DNA from: Allomuricauda sp.
GTDB taxonomy: Bacteria > Bacteroidota > Bacteroidia > Flavobacteriales > Flavobacteriaceae
Direction: 5' to 3'
Length of the DNA: 64,000 nucleotides
Assembly: GCA_017795045.1 (NCBI GenBank)
Contig: CP051244.1
Coordinates: 1,952,579-2,016,578 of the forward strand
The translations under genes were made by a program, and so were the position numbers. The notes beneath the pieces are model-generated. The model searched no databases. It worked only from the letters and a program-made list of their open reading frames with translations, and was not told the DNA's origin. The first letter of the stretch is position 1, and each line of letters opens with the position of its first letter. Shown one piece after another: positions 1-8,680 of this stretch.

Positions 1-224
1 GCATAGCGGGTAACGCCCGTCCGTTGAAAGGCGAGGACCAGTGCAACAGAAAGCAAGTACAGTTCGGCTGTAGTGAAATCAGGTAAACTCTATGCGGTGA
101 AACGCCACGTAAACCAATGTTTGAGGACTGCACGTCCAAATTGGAGGGTAGGCGGTTGGAGCTTTTGGGCAACCAAAAGCCTAGATAAATGGTAAGGCTC
201 GACAGAATCCGGCTTACGGCCTGC
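1..224 (+). ncRNA. rnpB: RNase P RNA (class A), 3' part; 5' end outside the window
   Basis: This is the catalytic RNA of ribonuclease P, which removes the 5' leader from precursor tRNAs. Recognition rests on conserved core blocks in the right order: the AGTGCAACAGAAAGCAAGTA block near 40-60, a GTGAAA...GGTAAACTC block near 74-92, and the 3' block GACAGAATCCGGCTTA at 201-216, which closes P4 and precedes the 3' strand of P1. The first part of the molecule lies left of position 1. A T-run at 225-230 follows directly and overlaps the stop codon of the convergent rsmD. Confidence 0.93.
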
Positions 225-228
225 TTTT

Positions 229-765
229 TTATGCTTCAAAAAAACTGAACACACTACCGCCGTATTTACGGTTTTCCGAAAATTTTGGGTATTCGGACAA
301 GTCGGTCTTGTCCGAATGTTCAATGATCAAAAGACCTTCATCCAGCAGCAATTGCCTTTCAAACACCAAATCCGCAATTTTTAAAAATTGATTCTGATCA
401 AAGTTGTAGGGAGGGTCTGCAAACACAATGTTGAACTTTTCTGGGCTACGCTCCAAAAATTTGAATACATCGGACTTGGCCGTGGTGATGGGAAAATCCA
501 TTTCCTTGGCCATTTTGGAGATAAAATGCACGCAGCCCGAAAAACTGTCCACGGCCATAATTTCCCCTGCATCCCGTGAGGCAAATTCAAAGCTGATGTT
601 GCCGGTTCCGGAAAATAGGTCCAATACCTTGAGTCCGTCAAAGTAAAAACGGTTGTTGAGGATATTGAAGAGCCCCTCCTTGGCCATATCCGTGGTAGGG
701 CGTACAGGAAGTTTTTTGGGTGCCGTGATGCGCTTCCCCTTATATTTTCCAGAAATGATGCGCAT
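229..765 (-). CDS. rsmD: 16S rRNA (guanine966-N2)-methyltransferase RsmD
   Basis: This enzyme methylates N2 of G966 in 16S rRNA using S-adenosylmethionine, during or after small-subunit assembly in the cytoplasm. The 178-residue protein has normal family length. The N-terminus MRIISGKYKGK is typical of the family. The SAM-binding motif VLDLFSGTGN lies at residues 48-57, and the catalytic motif DPPY at 117-120 is the signature of amino-group methyltransferases. It lies just downstream of the DUF3822 gene, whose stop shares a base with this start, so the two are probably co-transcribed. Its stop codon sits inside the T-run of the convergent rnpB. Confidence 0.95.
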   Translation of the reverse strand: MRIISGKYKGKRITAPKKLPVRPTTDMAKEGLFNILNNRFYFDGLKVLDLFSGTGNISFEFASRDAGEIMAVDSFSGCVHFISKMAKEMDFPITTAKSDVFKFLERSPEKFNIVFADPPYNFDQNQFLKIADLVFERQLLLDEGLLIIEHSDKTDLSEYPKFSENRKYGGSVFSFFEA

Positions 766-1598
766 TATAGGGTACTGAGTATGGAAAAATCTATAGTCTC
801 GTCCTCTAACTTCTCATAAGGAAAAGGAAGGTTACCTGGAATAAAGACGGAAACATGCTCTATATATCCACGACAAAGTTCATAGATGGCATCACCTTCC
901 TCGATGTTCCCGAATAATTTTAGTTGTACTTTTCGAGAATCCAACTGTAACTGTTCCATACTGAAAAGGAGGTAGTATAGGAAATCTTCCTTGGTCTGAT
1001 ATTCAAACTGGTTGTAGAAAAGCAGTTTCTTGTTGGAAACTACCATCATTTCCATATCTTTTTCAGACACTTGGATGTAACATACGGTTTGGTCCGAAAT
1101 CCTATTTTGGTTCAACAATGTACTGATCAGGACCGTGCCGCTATGTTTGAACTCAAATTCACCAAAAAGGTCAAAAATGTAGTTGTTGACATTGGTGTAA
1201 GGTACATATACATTGATGATATCCTGATTGGGTATTTCATCATGGGCAATAAGGTCATTTGCCATGATCTTGGCATTGAACTTTAAATAGTTGGGAAGTT
1301 CCTCGGCATTGAAGAGGGGCTTGGGTACCAAGCTGAACATGTTGTTTTTATGAATGACCAAAACTTCTGAAAACTCATTTCCAATATTGCTTTTTTGACC
1401 CAACATATTCTTGAGTTCCTTGAGCATTAGATAAGGAGTGGAAGGAGCCTTGAACGCTATTTTCTCAAAAGCGAGTATTTTATTGGAAACCGTGTCCAGT
1501 ACACAAAAAGAAAGTCCATTCAAGCCGACTTGAATGGACAATTTTCTAAAAGTGTTATTTGTCTTTGACTGTGCTATATCAGTTGTTTTTTCTGTCAT
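765..1598 (-). CDS. DUF3822 family protein
   Basis: This is a Bacteroidetes-specific protein of unknown function, recognised as DUF3822 by its pattern (LSIQVGLNGLSFCVLDT near the N-terminus, LLFYNQFEYQTKEDFLYYLL in the middle) and by its place directly upstream of rsmD. The start chosen is ATG at 1598 (MTEKTTDIAQ); an in-frame ATG at 1619 adds seven residues. Either start overlaps the upstream gene, which ends at 1579, so translational coupling is likely. No signal peptide or membrane segment is visible. The fold resembles actin-like ATPases in general layout, but no nucleotide-binding motif can be claimed by eye. Confidence 0.8.
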   Translation of the reverse strand: MTEKTTDIAQSKTNNTFRKLSIQVGLNGLSFCVLDTVSNKILAFEKIAFKAPSTPYLMLKELKNMLGQKSNIGNEFSEVLVIHKNNMFSLVPKPLFNAEELPNYLKFNAKIMANDLIAHDEIPNQDIINVYVPYTNVNNYIFDLFGEFEFKHSGTVLISTLLNQNRISDQTVCYIQVSEKDMEMMVVSNKKLLFYNQFEYQTKEDFLYYLLFSMEQLQLDSRKVQLKLFGNIEEGDAIYELCRGYIEHVSVFIPGNLPFPYEKLEDETIDFSILSTL

Positions 1599-2313
1599 AG
1601 ATAGGAGGCCAGTTACCATTTGTACTTACGTCGGTAAGTGAGCCCACTTTGATTTCGGTTCCATTGACCTCTTCCACACTTTGATGTGCGTTTTCCCTAT
1701 CCAATAAATCTTTGGGTTGGTCATATAGAACAACGTTCTTCTTCACCTTGGCTTCAAAAACAGGAGCTTTATACCCGCTTTTATCGATAATGTCTGCCTT
1801 CATTTCAAATTTCTCACCATTCTGGGCATATGGAACATTCATCATGGTTTTGTAACGATTATCGGCTCCAAACAAGGAATCTTTCACTTTTACCTGTCCA
1901 AGGGTGTCAATGATGACGGTGTCTTGTTGGAGTTCAATCTGGTATACTTTGTCGTATCTCATAAAAGAAGAATCCTTTTGAGAGGTGATGGTGTAGTTTC
2001 CAGTATCGATAAACTGTATTAGGCTATTGAAATTGCCAGCGTACCTTCCATTTACGGTTTTATAGGCTTCTTGTGAATCCCTAATGTCTTTAAGTTTGGC
2101 GATTACTTGTGAAAATCTTTCTTTTCTTACTTTGTTAAATTCTATAGGGGCATTGATGGATTGGTAAATTTTATATCCAAGGAAAATGCTCAAAAGACCA
2201 AAGGTAATTACAAGTACAGGCTTTATTTTTTGAGGTAAAAATCTGTCAATCAGGAATACAAGCCCTATGGTCAAAAGGGCAATCAATACAACGATAAGGA
2301 TTAAGTTTAACAT
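1579..2313 (-). CDS. conserved flavobacterial membrane-anchored protein of unknown function
   Basis: This 244-residue protein has two hydrophobic segments at the N-terminus (about residues 1-20 and 32-50), followed by a soluble domain rich in charged residues. The start of that domain (roughly 60-110, with KLKDIRDSQEAYKTVNGRYA) resembles the helix-then-loop region that follows the anchor in pilin-like proteins, but this is a weak resemblance. The gene is the first of a probable three-gene unit with DUF3822 and rsmD and diverges from the helicase gene at 2422. I do not recognise a function. Confidence 0.7.
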   Translation of the reverse strand: MLNLILIVVLIALLTIGLVFLIDRFLPQKIKPVLVITFGLLSIFLGYKIYQSINAPIEFNKVRKERFSQVIAKLKDIRDSQEAYKTVNGRYAGNFNSLIQFIDTGNYTITSQKDSSFMRYDKVYQIELQQDTVIIDTLGQVKVKDSLFGADNRYKTMMNVPYAQNGEKFEMKADIIDKSGYKAPVFEAKVKKNVVLYDQPKDLLDRENAHQSVEEVNGTEIKVGSLTDVSTNGNWPPIYDRKNN

Positions 2314-2421
2314 ATCTGCTACTGTCTTTCTAAGTTAATTTAGTGGTTACAGACAAATCTACAATTTTTTTTTAATCACGAAACTTTTTGCTTTAAAAAT
2401 CCATGCTTACTTTAGAGGCTC

Positions 2422-3855
2422 ATGGACCATCCCACAGCACCTAAATTTTTAAGCATTTTGGCCGAAAAGTTTCCCCATCTCCCTACCGAAAAACAGGAGG
2501 TGGCCTTAACAAAATTGGCCCAATTTGTATTGAATGGCAAAAAGGACGAGATATTTCTCTTAAAGGGGTTTGCAGGAACAGGAAAGACCACTATTGTGGC
2601 CACCTTGGTGAGCAGTCTTTGGAAGGTAAAGATGAGCGCAGTGCTCATGGCCCCGACCGGAAGGGCAGCCAAAGTCATGTCGGTCTATTCTGGCAACCAA
2701 GCCTTCACGATCCACAAGAAGATTTACTTTCCCAAAAAACAATCCGGGGGAGGGGTACAATTTGTCCTGGCACCGAACAAGCATAGAAACACACTATTTA
2801 TTGTGGATGAGGCTTCCATGATTCCGGATAGCCCTGCTGATTCCAAACTTTTTGAAAATGGCTCCCTGCTGGACGACCTTATCTTTTATGTGCATTCCGG
2901 GCATAATTGTAAACTGGTACTGATCGGGGATACGGCCCAGTTGCCTCCCGTGAAATTGGAGTTGAGTCCGGCCTTGGATGAAGACCGACTGTCCCTTAAT
3001 TATAATAAGGAAGTAAATTTTATGGAACTGGACGAGGTCATGCGCCAGACCGATGATTCGGGAATCCTGTACAACGCTACCAATTTAAGGGAGCAATTAC
3101 AGACCCATTTTTTTGACGGCTTCAAATTTGAACTGGGCTCTTTTACCGATATCGTCCGCCTTATCGACGGAACGGAAATACAAGAGGCCATAGATAGTTC
3201 GTACCATCAGAATGGAAAAGAAGAGACCGCCATCATTGTCCGTTCCAACAAACGCGCCAATCTGTACAACAAAAATATACGGGAGCGCATTCTTTTTCTG
3301 GACAATGACATCGCCGTGGGAGATTATATGATGGTAGTGAAGAACAATTATTTTTGGCTTAGGCCCAATTCCGAAGCGGGATTTATTGCCAATGGCGATA
3401 TCATTGAAGTGCTGGAACTTTTTGCCATAAAGGAACTCTACGGTTTCAGGTTTGCCGAAGTAAAGGTGAAGATGGTGGACTATCCCAATCAGAAACCTTT
3501 TGAGACTGTTCTGTTATTGGATACCATCGATTCGGAAACCCCATCACTTTCCTATGAAGATGGTAATAGACTGTATCAAGAAGTACTAAAGGACTATGCC
3601 CATGAAAAGTCCAAATACAAAAAGTTCTTGGGAGTAAAGAACAATAAGTTTTTCAATGCGCTGCAAGTAAAGTTCTCCTATGCCATTACCTGTCATAAAT
3701 CCCAAGGAGGGCAGTGGGAGACCGTTTTTGTGGAACAACCCTATTTGCCCAATGGGGTGGACAAAGATTATTTGAGATGGTTGTATACGGCAGTGACTAG
3801 GGCCAAGCGACAACTCTATCTGATCGGATTCAAAGATGATTTTTTTCTTGACTAG
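2422..3855 (+). CDS. RecD-like superfamily 1 DNA helicase (ATP-dependent, UvrD C-terminal domain)
   Basis: This is a 477-residue helicase that probably acts in DNA repair or recombination. The Walker A motif GFAGTGKT lies at residues 49-56, followed by the Walker B-like FIVDEASMI near 125-133 and LIGDTAQLPPV near 170. The C-terminal UvrD_C_2-type segment contains the helicase motifs YAITCHKSQGGQW (about 417-430) and YTAVTRAKRQLYLIG near the end. It lacks the extra N-terminal domain of RecD itself and matches the short stand-alone helicases common in Flavobacteria, so the symbol recD is not assigned. A small membrane-protein gene follows after 24 bases. Confidence 0.88.
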   Translation: MDHPTAPKFLSILAEKFPHLPTEKQEVALTKLAQFVLNGKKDEIFLLKGFAGTGKTTIVATLVSSLWKVKMSAVLMAPTGRAAKVMSVYSGNQAFTIHKKIYFPKKQSGGGVQFVLAPNKHRNTLFIVDEASMIPDSPADSKLFENGSLLDDLIFYVHSGHNCKLVLIGDTAQLPPVKLELSPALDEDRLSLNYNKEVNFMELDEVMRQTDDSGILYNATNLREQLQTHFFDGFKFELGSFTDIVRLIDGTEIQEAIDSSYHQNGKEETAIIVRSNKRANLYNKNIRERILFLDNDIAVGDYMMVVKNNYFWLRPNSEAGFIANGDIIEVLELFAIKELYGFRFAEVKVKMVDYPNQKPFETVLLLDTIDSETPSLSYEDGNRLYQEVLKDYAHEKSKYKKFLGVKNNKFFNALQVKFSYAITCHKSQGGQWETVFVEQPYLPNGVDKDYLRWLYTAVTRAKRQLYLIGFKDDFFLD

Positions 3856-3879
3856 GAATAGCCTATTTTAGACAAGAAC

Positions 3880-4449
3880 ATGAATATTGAACCGAATACC
3901 ATTATTAGTATTTTCTTGGGCATAGGTCTGGCGGCTTCCGTTGGGTTTAGGGTGTTTTTACCCCTTTTTGCCCTTAGTTTGGCTGCCTATTTGGACGTTT
4001 GGGAACTCAATGCCAGCTGGCAATGGATCGGCAGTTTGGCGGCATTGATCACCTTAGGGGTGGCGACCTTGGTTGAAATTTTCGCATATTTTATTCCGTG
4101 GGTAGACAATGCCTTGGACAGTTTGGCCGTTCCCTTGGCCGGAATTGCCGGTACGGCGGTAATGGTATCCACAGTGGCCAACTTGGACCCAATGACCACT
4201 TGGACCTTGGCCATCATTGCTGGAGGTGGAACCGCCACGGCCATTAAAGGGGCCAATGCAGCCGGTAGGATGACCTCGACCGCAACGACTGGTGGAGTGG
4301 CCAACCCTGTGGTATCTACTGTAGAAACAGGGGCAGCAGTGGCTGTTTCAACCGCCTCCATATTGGCACCACCCATTGCGGCCATTCTGGTCATCATTAT
4401 TTTGGTGATCATTTTTAGGATCTACCGAAGAATACGACCGAAAAAGTAA
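3880..4449 (+). CDS. DUF4126 family membrane protein
   Basis: This 189-residue protein is almost wholly hydrophobic. Four or five membrane segments are visible (about residues 8-34, 45-72, 80-105, 108-130 and 160-182), with glycine- and alanine-rich stretches (AGGGTATAIKGANAAGR, VETGAAVAVSTAS) typical of DUF4126. It ends with a basic tail, RIYRRIRPKK, probably cytoplasmic. The molecular role is unknown. It lies in a co-directional run between the helicase and kdsB genes, with 25 bases to the next start. Confidence 0.85.
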   Translation: MNIEPNTIISIFLGIGLAASVGFRVFLPLFALSLAAYLDVWELNASWQWIGSLAALITLGVATLVEIFAYFIPWVDNALDSLAVPLAGIAGTAVMVSTVANLDPMTTWTLAIIAGGGTATAIKGANAAGRMTSTATTGGVANPVVSTVETGAAVAVSTASILAPPIAAILVIIILVIIFRIYRRIRPKK

Positions 4450-4474
4450 CCTCAATCAATAATTTTTTAGAGAA

Positions 4475-5203
4475 GTGAAGATAATTTCCATGATACCGGC
4501 CCGGTACCAGGCCTCAAGATTCCCTGCAAAACTAATGCAGGACCTTCAGGGCAAACCAGTTATTGTTAGAACCTATGAAGCTGCGGTGAAAACAGGGCTT
4601 TTTGATGAAGTGTATGTAGTAACCGATAGCGACATTATCTCCAAGGTTATCTCTGGGATAGGAGGTAAGGTCATCATGAGCAAACAAAAGCACGAAAGTG
4701 GCAGCGATAGGATAGCGGAGGCTGTGGTGGATATGGAAGTGGACATCGTGATCAATGTGCAGGGAGATGAACCCTTTATAGATGGGGAAAGCTTGGAAAA
4801 AATCATTGCCGTGTTCAGGAAAGATGAAAAAAAAGAAATAGATTTAGCTTCGCTAATGACACCAATCACGGATTGGGAGGAAATTTCTAACCCCAACACG
4901 GTAAAGGTCATTGTGGACAATCAAAATTGTGCACTGTATTTTTCCCGTTCCCCCATTCCCTATCCAAGGGACCAAGTGGTGGAGGCCACCTATTACAAAC
5001 ACAAGGGTATTTATGCCTTTAGAAAAAGAGCATTGATGGATTTTCAACGGTTGCCCATGTTGCCTTTGGAAGCCAAGGAAAAAATAGAGGCCATCCGATT
5101 TTTGGAATATGGTAAAAAAATAAAAATGGTGGAAACCCATGTAACCGGTATAGAAATTGATACCCCTGAAGACTTGGAGCGAGCCAATAAAGCATGGAAG
5201 TAG
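4475..5203 (+). CDS. kdsB: 3-deoxy-manno-octulosonate cytidylyltransferase (CMP-Kdo or CMP-Kdo8N synthetase)
   Basis: KdsB activates Kdo with CTP to CMP-Kdo, the donor for the inner core of lipopolysaccharide. The 242-residue protein begins with the family signature [15 protein letters not shown] (residues 6-20) and has the internal NVQGDEPF motif. The start is GTG at 4475; it is preferred because it gives the expected short lead into the first motif. The gene overlaps the next one by 10 bases. Two genes downstream is a KdnB-like oxidase. In Shewanella a kdsB homologue grouped with kdnA and kdnB activates the 8-amino analogue Kdo8N, so this enzyme may prefer that sugar here; this is an inference. 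Confidence 0.95.
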   Translation: MKIISMIPARYQASRFPAKLMQDLQGKPVIVRTYEAAVKTGLFDEVYVVTDSDIISKVISGIGGKVIMSKQKHESGSDRIAEAVVDMEVDIVINVQGDEPFIDGESLEKIIAVFRKDEKKEIDLASLMTPITDWEEISNPNTVKVIVDNQNCALYFSRSPIPYPRDQVVEATYYKHKGIYAFRKRALMDFQRLPMLPLEAKEKIEAIRFLEYGKKIKMVETHVTGIEIDTPEDLERANKAWK

Positions 5204-5892
5204 ATTTTAGCAATATAAAGGTCATAGGTTTTGACGCGGATGACACCCTTTGGGTGAACGAAACCTATTTTAGGGAAACCGAGGAGCGTTTTGCCGAGTT
5301 GTTGGAAGAGTATGAGACCAAGAACAAGGTGGATCAAGAATTGTTCAAAATGGAAATGGATAATCTGGAGTTGTACGGATATGGCATAAAAGGATTTATG
5401 CTTTCCATGATAGAATCCGCCTTGGACCTGTCCAACGGAAAGATTTCCCAAGGGACGATTTCGGAAATATTGGATCTGGGTAAAAATATGATTGCTAGAC
5501 CGGTGGAACTGTTGGATGGGGTGGAAGAAGTGCTTTCCCAACTCGCGGGAAGGTATAGATTGATTGTCTTGACCAAGGGCGACCTTTTGGATCAAGAAAG
5601 AAAATTGGAAAAATCCGGACTCTCCAAATATTTTCATCACGTGGAGGTGTTGAGTGAGAAAAAGGAAACTAATTATAGCAATTTGTTGGAGCATCTGAAC
5701 ATTGATGTCAACGAATTTTTGATGATAGGGAACTCCCTGAAATCCGATGTATTGCCTATATTGAATATTGGGGCAAAGGCAGTACATGTGCCTTTCCATA
5801 CCACATGGATACATGAGATGGTATCGGAAACGGAACAGGTGAACGACCATTTGAAGCTTAATGGTCTCAAGGATATTTTAAAATATTTGTAG
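5194..5892 (+). CDS. HAD-superfamily hydrolase (C1-cap, phosphoglycolate phosphatase/YjjG-like)
   Basis: This 232-residue protein has the HAD nucleophile motif GFDADDTLW near residues 10-18 (Asp nucleophile followed by Asp two positions on), motif II with Thr in [10 protein letters not shown] near 125-134, and the acidic motif [13 protein letters not shown] near 177-190. An all-helical C1 cap lies between motifs I and II. This is not KdsC, which is a shorter C0-type HAD enzyme, so the position next to kdsB should not be read as Kdo-8-phosphate phosphatase. The substrate is unknown. The start overlaps the kdsB stop, indicating one transcript. Confidence 0.85.
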   Translation: MEVDFSNIKVIGFDADDTLWVNETYFRETEERFAELLEEYETKNKVDQELFKMEMDNLELYGYGIKGFMLSMIESALDLSNGKISQGTISEILDLGKNMIARPVELLDGVEEVLSQLAGRYRLIVLTKGDLLDQERKLEKSGLSKYFHHVEVLSEKKETNYSNLLEHLNIDVNEFLMIGNSLKSDVLPILNIGAKAVHVPFHTTWIHEMVSETEQVNDHLKLNGLKDILKYL

Positions 5893-5896
5893 AATA

Positions 5897-7024
5897 TTGA
5901 AGATAAGCAGCGATTTGAAAAAAGAAGCGATTTCAACACATAAAATAAAGACCTATAAAAATTTTCCCATGGTGCCCCGGGTGGTTTTTGGGCAGGGTAG
6001 TTTTTCACAGTTGAAGGATATTTTATTGCCCAAACGGAAAAATGCAGATGCACCCTTTATCTTTTTGGTGGATGATTTTTTTGAGGATAAGGATTTTATA
6101 TCGCGCATTCCTTTGATGTTCAACGACCAAGTCATTTTTGTTTCTGCGGATGAAGAACCAAAAACAGCCCAAGTGGATGCCTTGGTGTCGCGGATAAAGG
6201 AACAATTTGATGAATCCCCTTCCGGGATAATCGGAATAGGAGGGGGTACACTTTTGGATTTGGCCAAGGCAGTGGCCATCTTGTTGAACAATACAGGATT
6301 GGCCAAGGATTACCAAGGATGGGATTTGGTGAGTAGGCCAGCGGTCTACCACGTGGGCATTCCGACCATTAGCGGAACAGGAGCGGAAGTTTCCAGGACT
6401 ACGGTTTTATTGGGCCCCGAGAAAAAGTTGGGGATCAATTCGGACCATACCACCTATGATCAGGTGATTTTGGACCCAGACCTTGCCGTTACCGTACCCA
6501 AGGAACAATGGTTCTATACGGGGATGGACTGTTTTATTCATTGCGTGGAATCGCTGACCGGAAGCTATTTAAATGCCTTTAGCCAAAGTTATGGCGAAAA
6601 GGCCATGGAACTTTGCAAGGAGGTCTTTTTGGGAGATATTCCAGAAACTGAGTCACGGGACAAGTTAATGATGGCCTCTTGGCACGGAGGAATGAGTATT
6701 GCCTACTCCCAAGTGGGAATTGCACATGCCATGAGCTATGGACTCTCCTATCTTTTGGGAACCAAGCACGGTATAGGAAATTGTTTGGTCTTTCAACACT
6801 TGGAAGAATATTATCCAGAGGGAGTGGTCCTTTTTAAGCAAATGTTGGAAAAACATCAAATAGAACTTCCTCAAGGAGTGTGTTCCAACTTAACCCAGGA
6901 TGATTTTGATATCATGGTAAATGTTTCCTTGGGAATGGAACCCCTATGGGAAAATGCACTTGGGGAGGACTGGAAAAAAATCATGACCCCGGAACGTCTT
7001 CAGGCTTTGTATCAAAAAATATAG
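5897..7024 (+). CDS. kdnB: iron-containing alcohol dehydrogenase family protein, KdnB-like (Kdo 8-oxidase)
   Basis: KdnB oxidises the C8 hydroxyl of Kdo, the first step towards 8-amino-3,8-dideoxy-manno-octulosonate (Kdo8N). The protein shows the family pattern: FPMVPRVVFGQGSF near the N-terminus, the nucleotide-binding GIGGGTLLDLAKA near 113-125, and metal ligands expected in ILDPDL, DCFIHCVE (about 211), GIAHAMSYG (about 276) and TKHGIGN (about 289). The start given is TTG at 5897; ATG at 5968 would begin just at MVPRVVF and probably cuts the domain. The gene follows the HAD gene after four bases. The partner aminotransferase KdnA is not in the window. The assignment rests on family resemblance and the kdsB neighbourhood. 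Confidence 0.75.
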   Translation: MKISSDLKKEAISTHKIKTYKNFPMVPRVVFGQGSFSQLKDILLPKRKNADAPFIFLVDDFFEDKDFISRIPLMFNDQVIFVSADEEPKTAQVDALVSRIKEQFDESPSGIIGIGGGTLLDLAKAVAILLNNTGLAKDYQGWDLVSRPAVYHVGIPTISGTGAEVSRTTVLLGPEKKLGINSDHTTYDQVILDPDLAVTVPKEQWFYTGMDCFIHCVESLTGSYLNAFSQSYGEKAMELCKEVFLGDIPETESRDKLMMASWHGGMSIAYSQVGIAHAMSYGLSYLLGTKHGIGNCLVFQHLEEYYPEGVVLFKQMLEKHQIELPQGVCSNLTQDDFDIMVNVSLGMEPLWENALGEDWKKIMTPERLQALYQKI

Positions 7025-7062
7025 GACACCTTGGATACCTATCAAGGGTCTTTAAAAGAAGA

Positions 7063-7602
7063 ATGCATAAACTGTCCAAATTCATATACTTCAAGATTTT
7101 GGGATGGAAACTCAACGGTTCGTTTCCAGATTTGGATAAATGTGTGGTCATTGTAGTGCCACACACCCATTGGTTGGACTTTTTCTTGGGACTGTTGGTA
7201 CGAAAGGTAGTCAACCAAGAAATCAACTATATCGGAAAAAAAAGTCTGTTCAAACCACCTTTTGGATGGTTTTTTAGGTGGACGGGCGGTGCGCCCGTGG
7301 ACCGCTCCAAAAGTTCCAATACGGTGGACGCAGTGGTTCAGATTTTTAACGAGAGAAGTGTTTTTAGATTTGCCCTTGCCCCGGAAGGCACTCGAAAAAA
7401 AGTGGACAAATTACGGACAGGTTTTTATCACATAGCCCAGAAAGCTAAAGTCCCGATTCTAATGGTGGCCTTTGATTTTGGAAAAAAGGAAGTGAAAATT
7501 GCCGAACCCTTCCATCCAACGGAAAATCAGGAACAGGATTTTGAGAAAATCCATAAATTCTACAAAGGAGTGACAGGCAAGGTGCCTGAGTATAGCTTTT
7601 GA
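7063..7602 (+). CDS. 1-acyl-sn-glycerol-3-phosphate acyltransferase-like protein (PlsC family)
   Basis: This 179-residue protein belongs to the lysophosphatidate acyltransferase family, which acylates glycerol phosphates at the inner membrane. The catalytic HX4D motif appears as HTHWLD (about residues 33-38) and the phosphate-binding motif as PEGTRKK near 108-114. It is shorter than classical PlsC (about 240) and matches a compact form frequent in Flavobacteria. The reading frame is open from 6946, inside kdnB, but the first credible start is ATG at 7063 (MHKLSKFIYF). It ends three bases from the convergent yebC stop. Confidence 0.85.
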   Translation: MHKLSKFIYFKILGWKLNGSFPDLDKCVVIVVPHTHWLDFFLGLLVRKVVNQEINYIGKKSLFKPPFGWFFRWTGGAPVDRSKSSNTVDAVVQIFNERSVFRFALAPEGTRKKVDKLRTGFYHIAQKAKVPILMVAFDFGKKEVKIAEPFHPTENQEQDFEKIHKFYKGVTGKVPEYSF

Positions 7603-7604
7603 AG

Positions 7605-8315
7605 TTACTCCTGCATGCTGTGGAAGACGTTCTGTACGTCATCGTCCTCCTCAATTTTCTCCAATAGTTTTTCCACATCGGCAACTTCTTCCTCGGAAAG
7701 CTCCTTGGTCACTTGCGGAATACGCTCAAAACCCGAGGAAATTATTTCAATTTCCCTTGACTCCAATTCTTTTTGAATGGACCCGAAATTTTCAAAGGGA
7801 GCGTAAATATGAATCCCGTCCTCATCCACAAAAACCTCTTCGGCACCAAAATCTATCAGTTCCAGTTCCAGTTCCTCTGGATCTAGCCCCTCTCCATTGA
7901 TGGTAAAGTTGCAGGTGTGGTCAAACATGAATTCCACCGAACCCGAAGTGCCAAGACTACCATTGCATTTATTAAAATAGCTTCGGATGTTGGCCACGGT
8001 ACGGGTATTGTTGTCCGTAGCGGTCTCTATCAATATTGCAATCCCATGGGGGGCATAGCCTTCGAACAAAACCTCTTTGTAATCGCCTTGGTTTTTATCG
8101 GTAGCCCTTTTAATGGCCCGTTCAATATTGTCCTTGGGCATGTTCACTGCCTTGGCATTCTGAATTACCGCACGCAATTTTGAATTGGCATCGGGATCTG
8201 GGCCACCTTCTTTGACCGCCATGACAATATCCTTTCCAATTCGGGTAAATGCTTTGGACATTGCTGCCCAACGTTTCATTTTTCGTGCTTTTCTAAATTC
8301 AAATGCTCTTCCCAT
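7605..8315 (-). CDS. YebC/PmpR family DNA-binding regulatory protein
   Basis: This 236-residue protein is of normal length for the YebC family of cytoplasmic proteins, which act as transcriptional regulators or, as reported for some members, help translation of proline-rich sequences. The N-terminus MGRAFEFRKARKMKRW and the segment NIERAIKRATDKNQGDY are conserved signatures. The acidic C-terminal tail (EKIEEDDDVQNVFHSM) is also typical. It stands alone, separated by 77 bases from the upstream dehydratase gene, and is tail-to-tail with the acyltransferase gene. Confidence 0.93.
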   Translation of the reverse strand: MGRAFEFRKARKMKRWAAMSKAFTRIGKDIVMAVKEGGPDPDANSKLRAVIQNAKAVNMPKDNIERAIKRATDKNQGDYKEVLFEGYAPHGIAILIETATDNNTRTVANIRSYFNKCNGSLGTSGSVEFMFDHTCNFTINGEGLDPEELELELIDFGAEEVFVDEDGIHIYAPFENFGSIQKELESREIEIISSGFERIPQVTKELSEEEVADVEKLLEKIEEDDDVQNVFHSMQE

Positions 8316-8392
8316 ATATGATTTTGATTATGGATGGTGGCAAATTTAGCAAAAAAAGAAGCCTTGTCAAGTAGTTGAATGTAGTTCAGTGA

Positions 8393-8680
8393 TCAAGAAG
8401 CAAAAATAGCCTCAATGGCATGCGCTAGTTTAAAATCCTTCTCGGTGACCCCACCGGCATCATGGGTATTCAATTTTATGACAAGGGTATTGTACACATT
8501 TTCCCAATCAGGGTGGTGGTTCATCTTTTCACACTCAAAAGCAATACGGGTCATGGTTGCAAAGGTTTCCTTGAAATCCTTGAATGTGAACGATTTTCTG
8601 ATAGAGCCGTCCACAAATTCCCAACCCTGCAGCTGTGCAAGACATTCCTCAATTTCTGATGGTTCAAGGCGTTTCGACAT
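8393..8680 (-). CDS. 4a-hydroxytetrahydrobiopterin dehydratase (pterin-4a-carbinolamine dehydratase)
   Basis: This enzyme dehydrates 4a-hydroxytetrahydrobiopterin, recycling the pterin cofactor of aromatic amino acid hydroxylases. The 95-residue protein carries the family signature EKMNHHPDW followed by NTHDAGGVT. The frame is open further upstream, but that part lies inside the preceding gene; the start used is ATG at 8680 (MSKRLEPSEI), which gives the usual family length. It overlaps the upstream CBM9-like gene by 17 bases. No aromatic amino acid hydroxylase gene is present in the window. Confidence 0.92.
   Translation of the reverse strand: MSKRLEPSEIEECLAQLQGWEFVDGSIRKSFTFKDFKETFATMTRIAFECEKMNHHPDWENVYNTLVIKLNTHDAGGVTEKDFKLAHAIEAIFAS

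Noticed and set aside
3987..4412. Long minus-strand frame (141 residues, Ala/Val/Thr-rich)
   Set aside because: It is the mirror of the repetitive, hydrophobic DUF4126 gene on the plus strand; composition follows from that gene's codon bias.
5194..5892. Reading the HAD gene next to kdsB as Kdo-8-phosphate phosphatase (kdsC)
   Set aside because: KdsC is a shorter C0-type HAD enzyme; this protein has a helical C1 cap and 232 residues.
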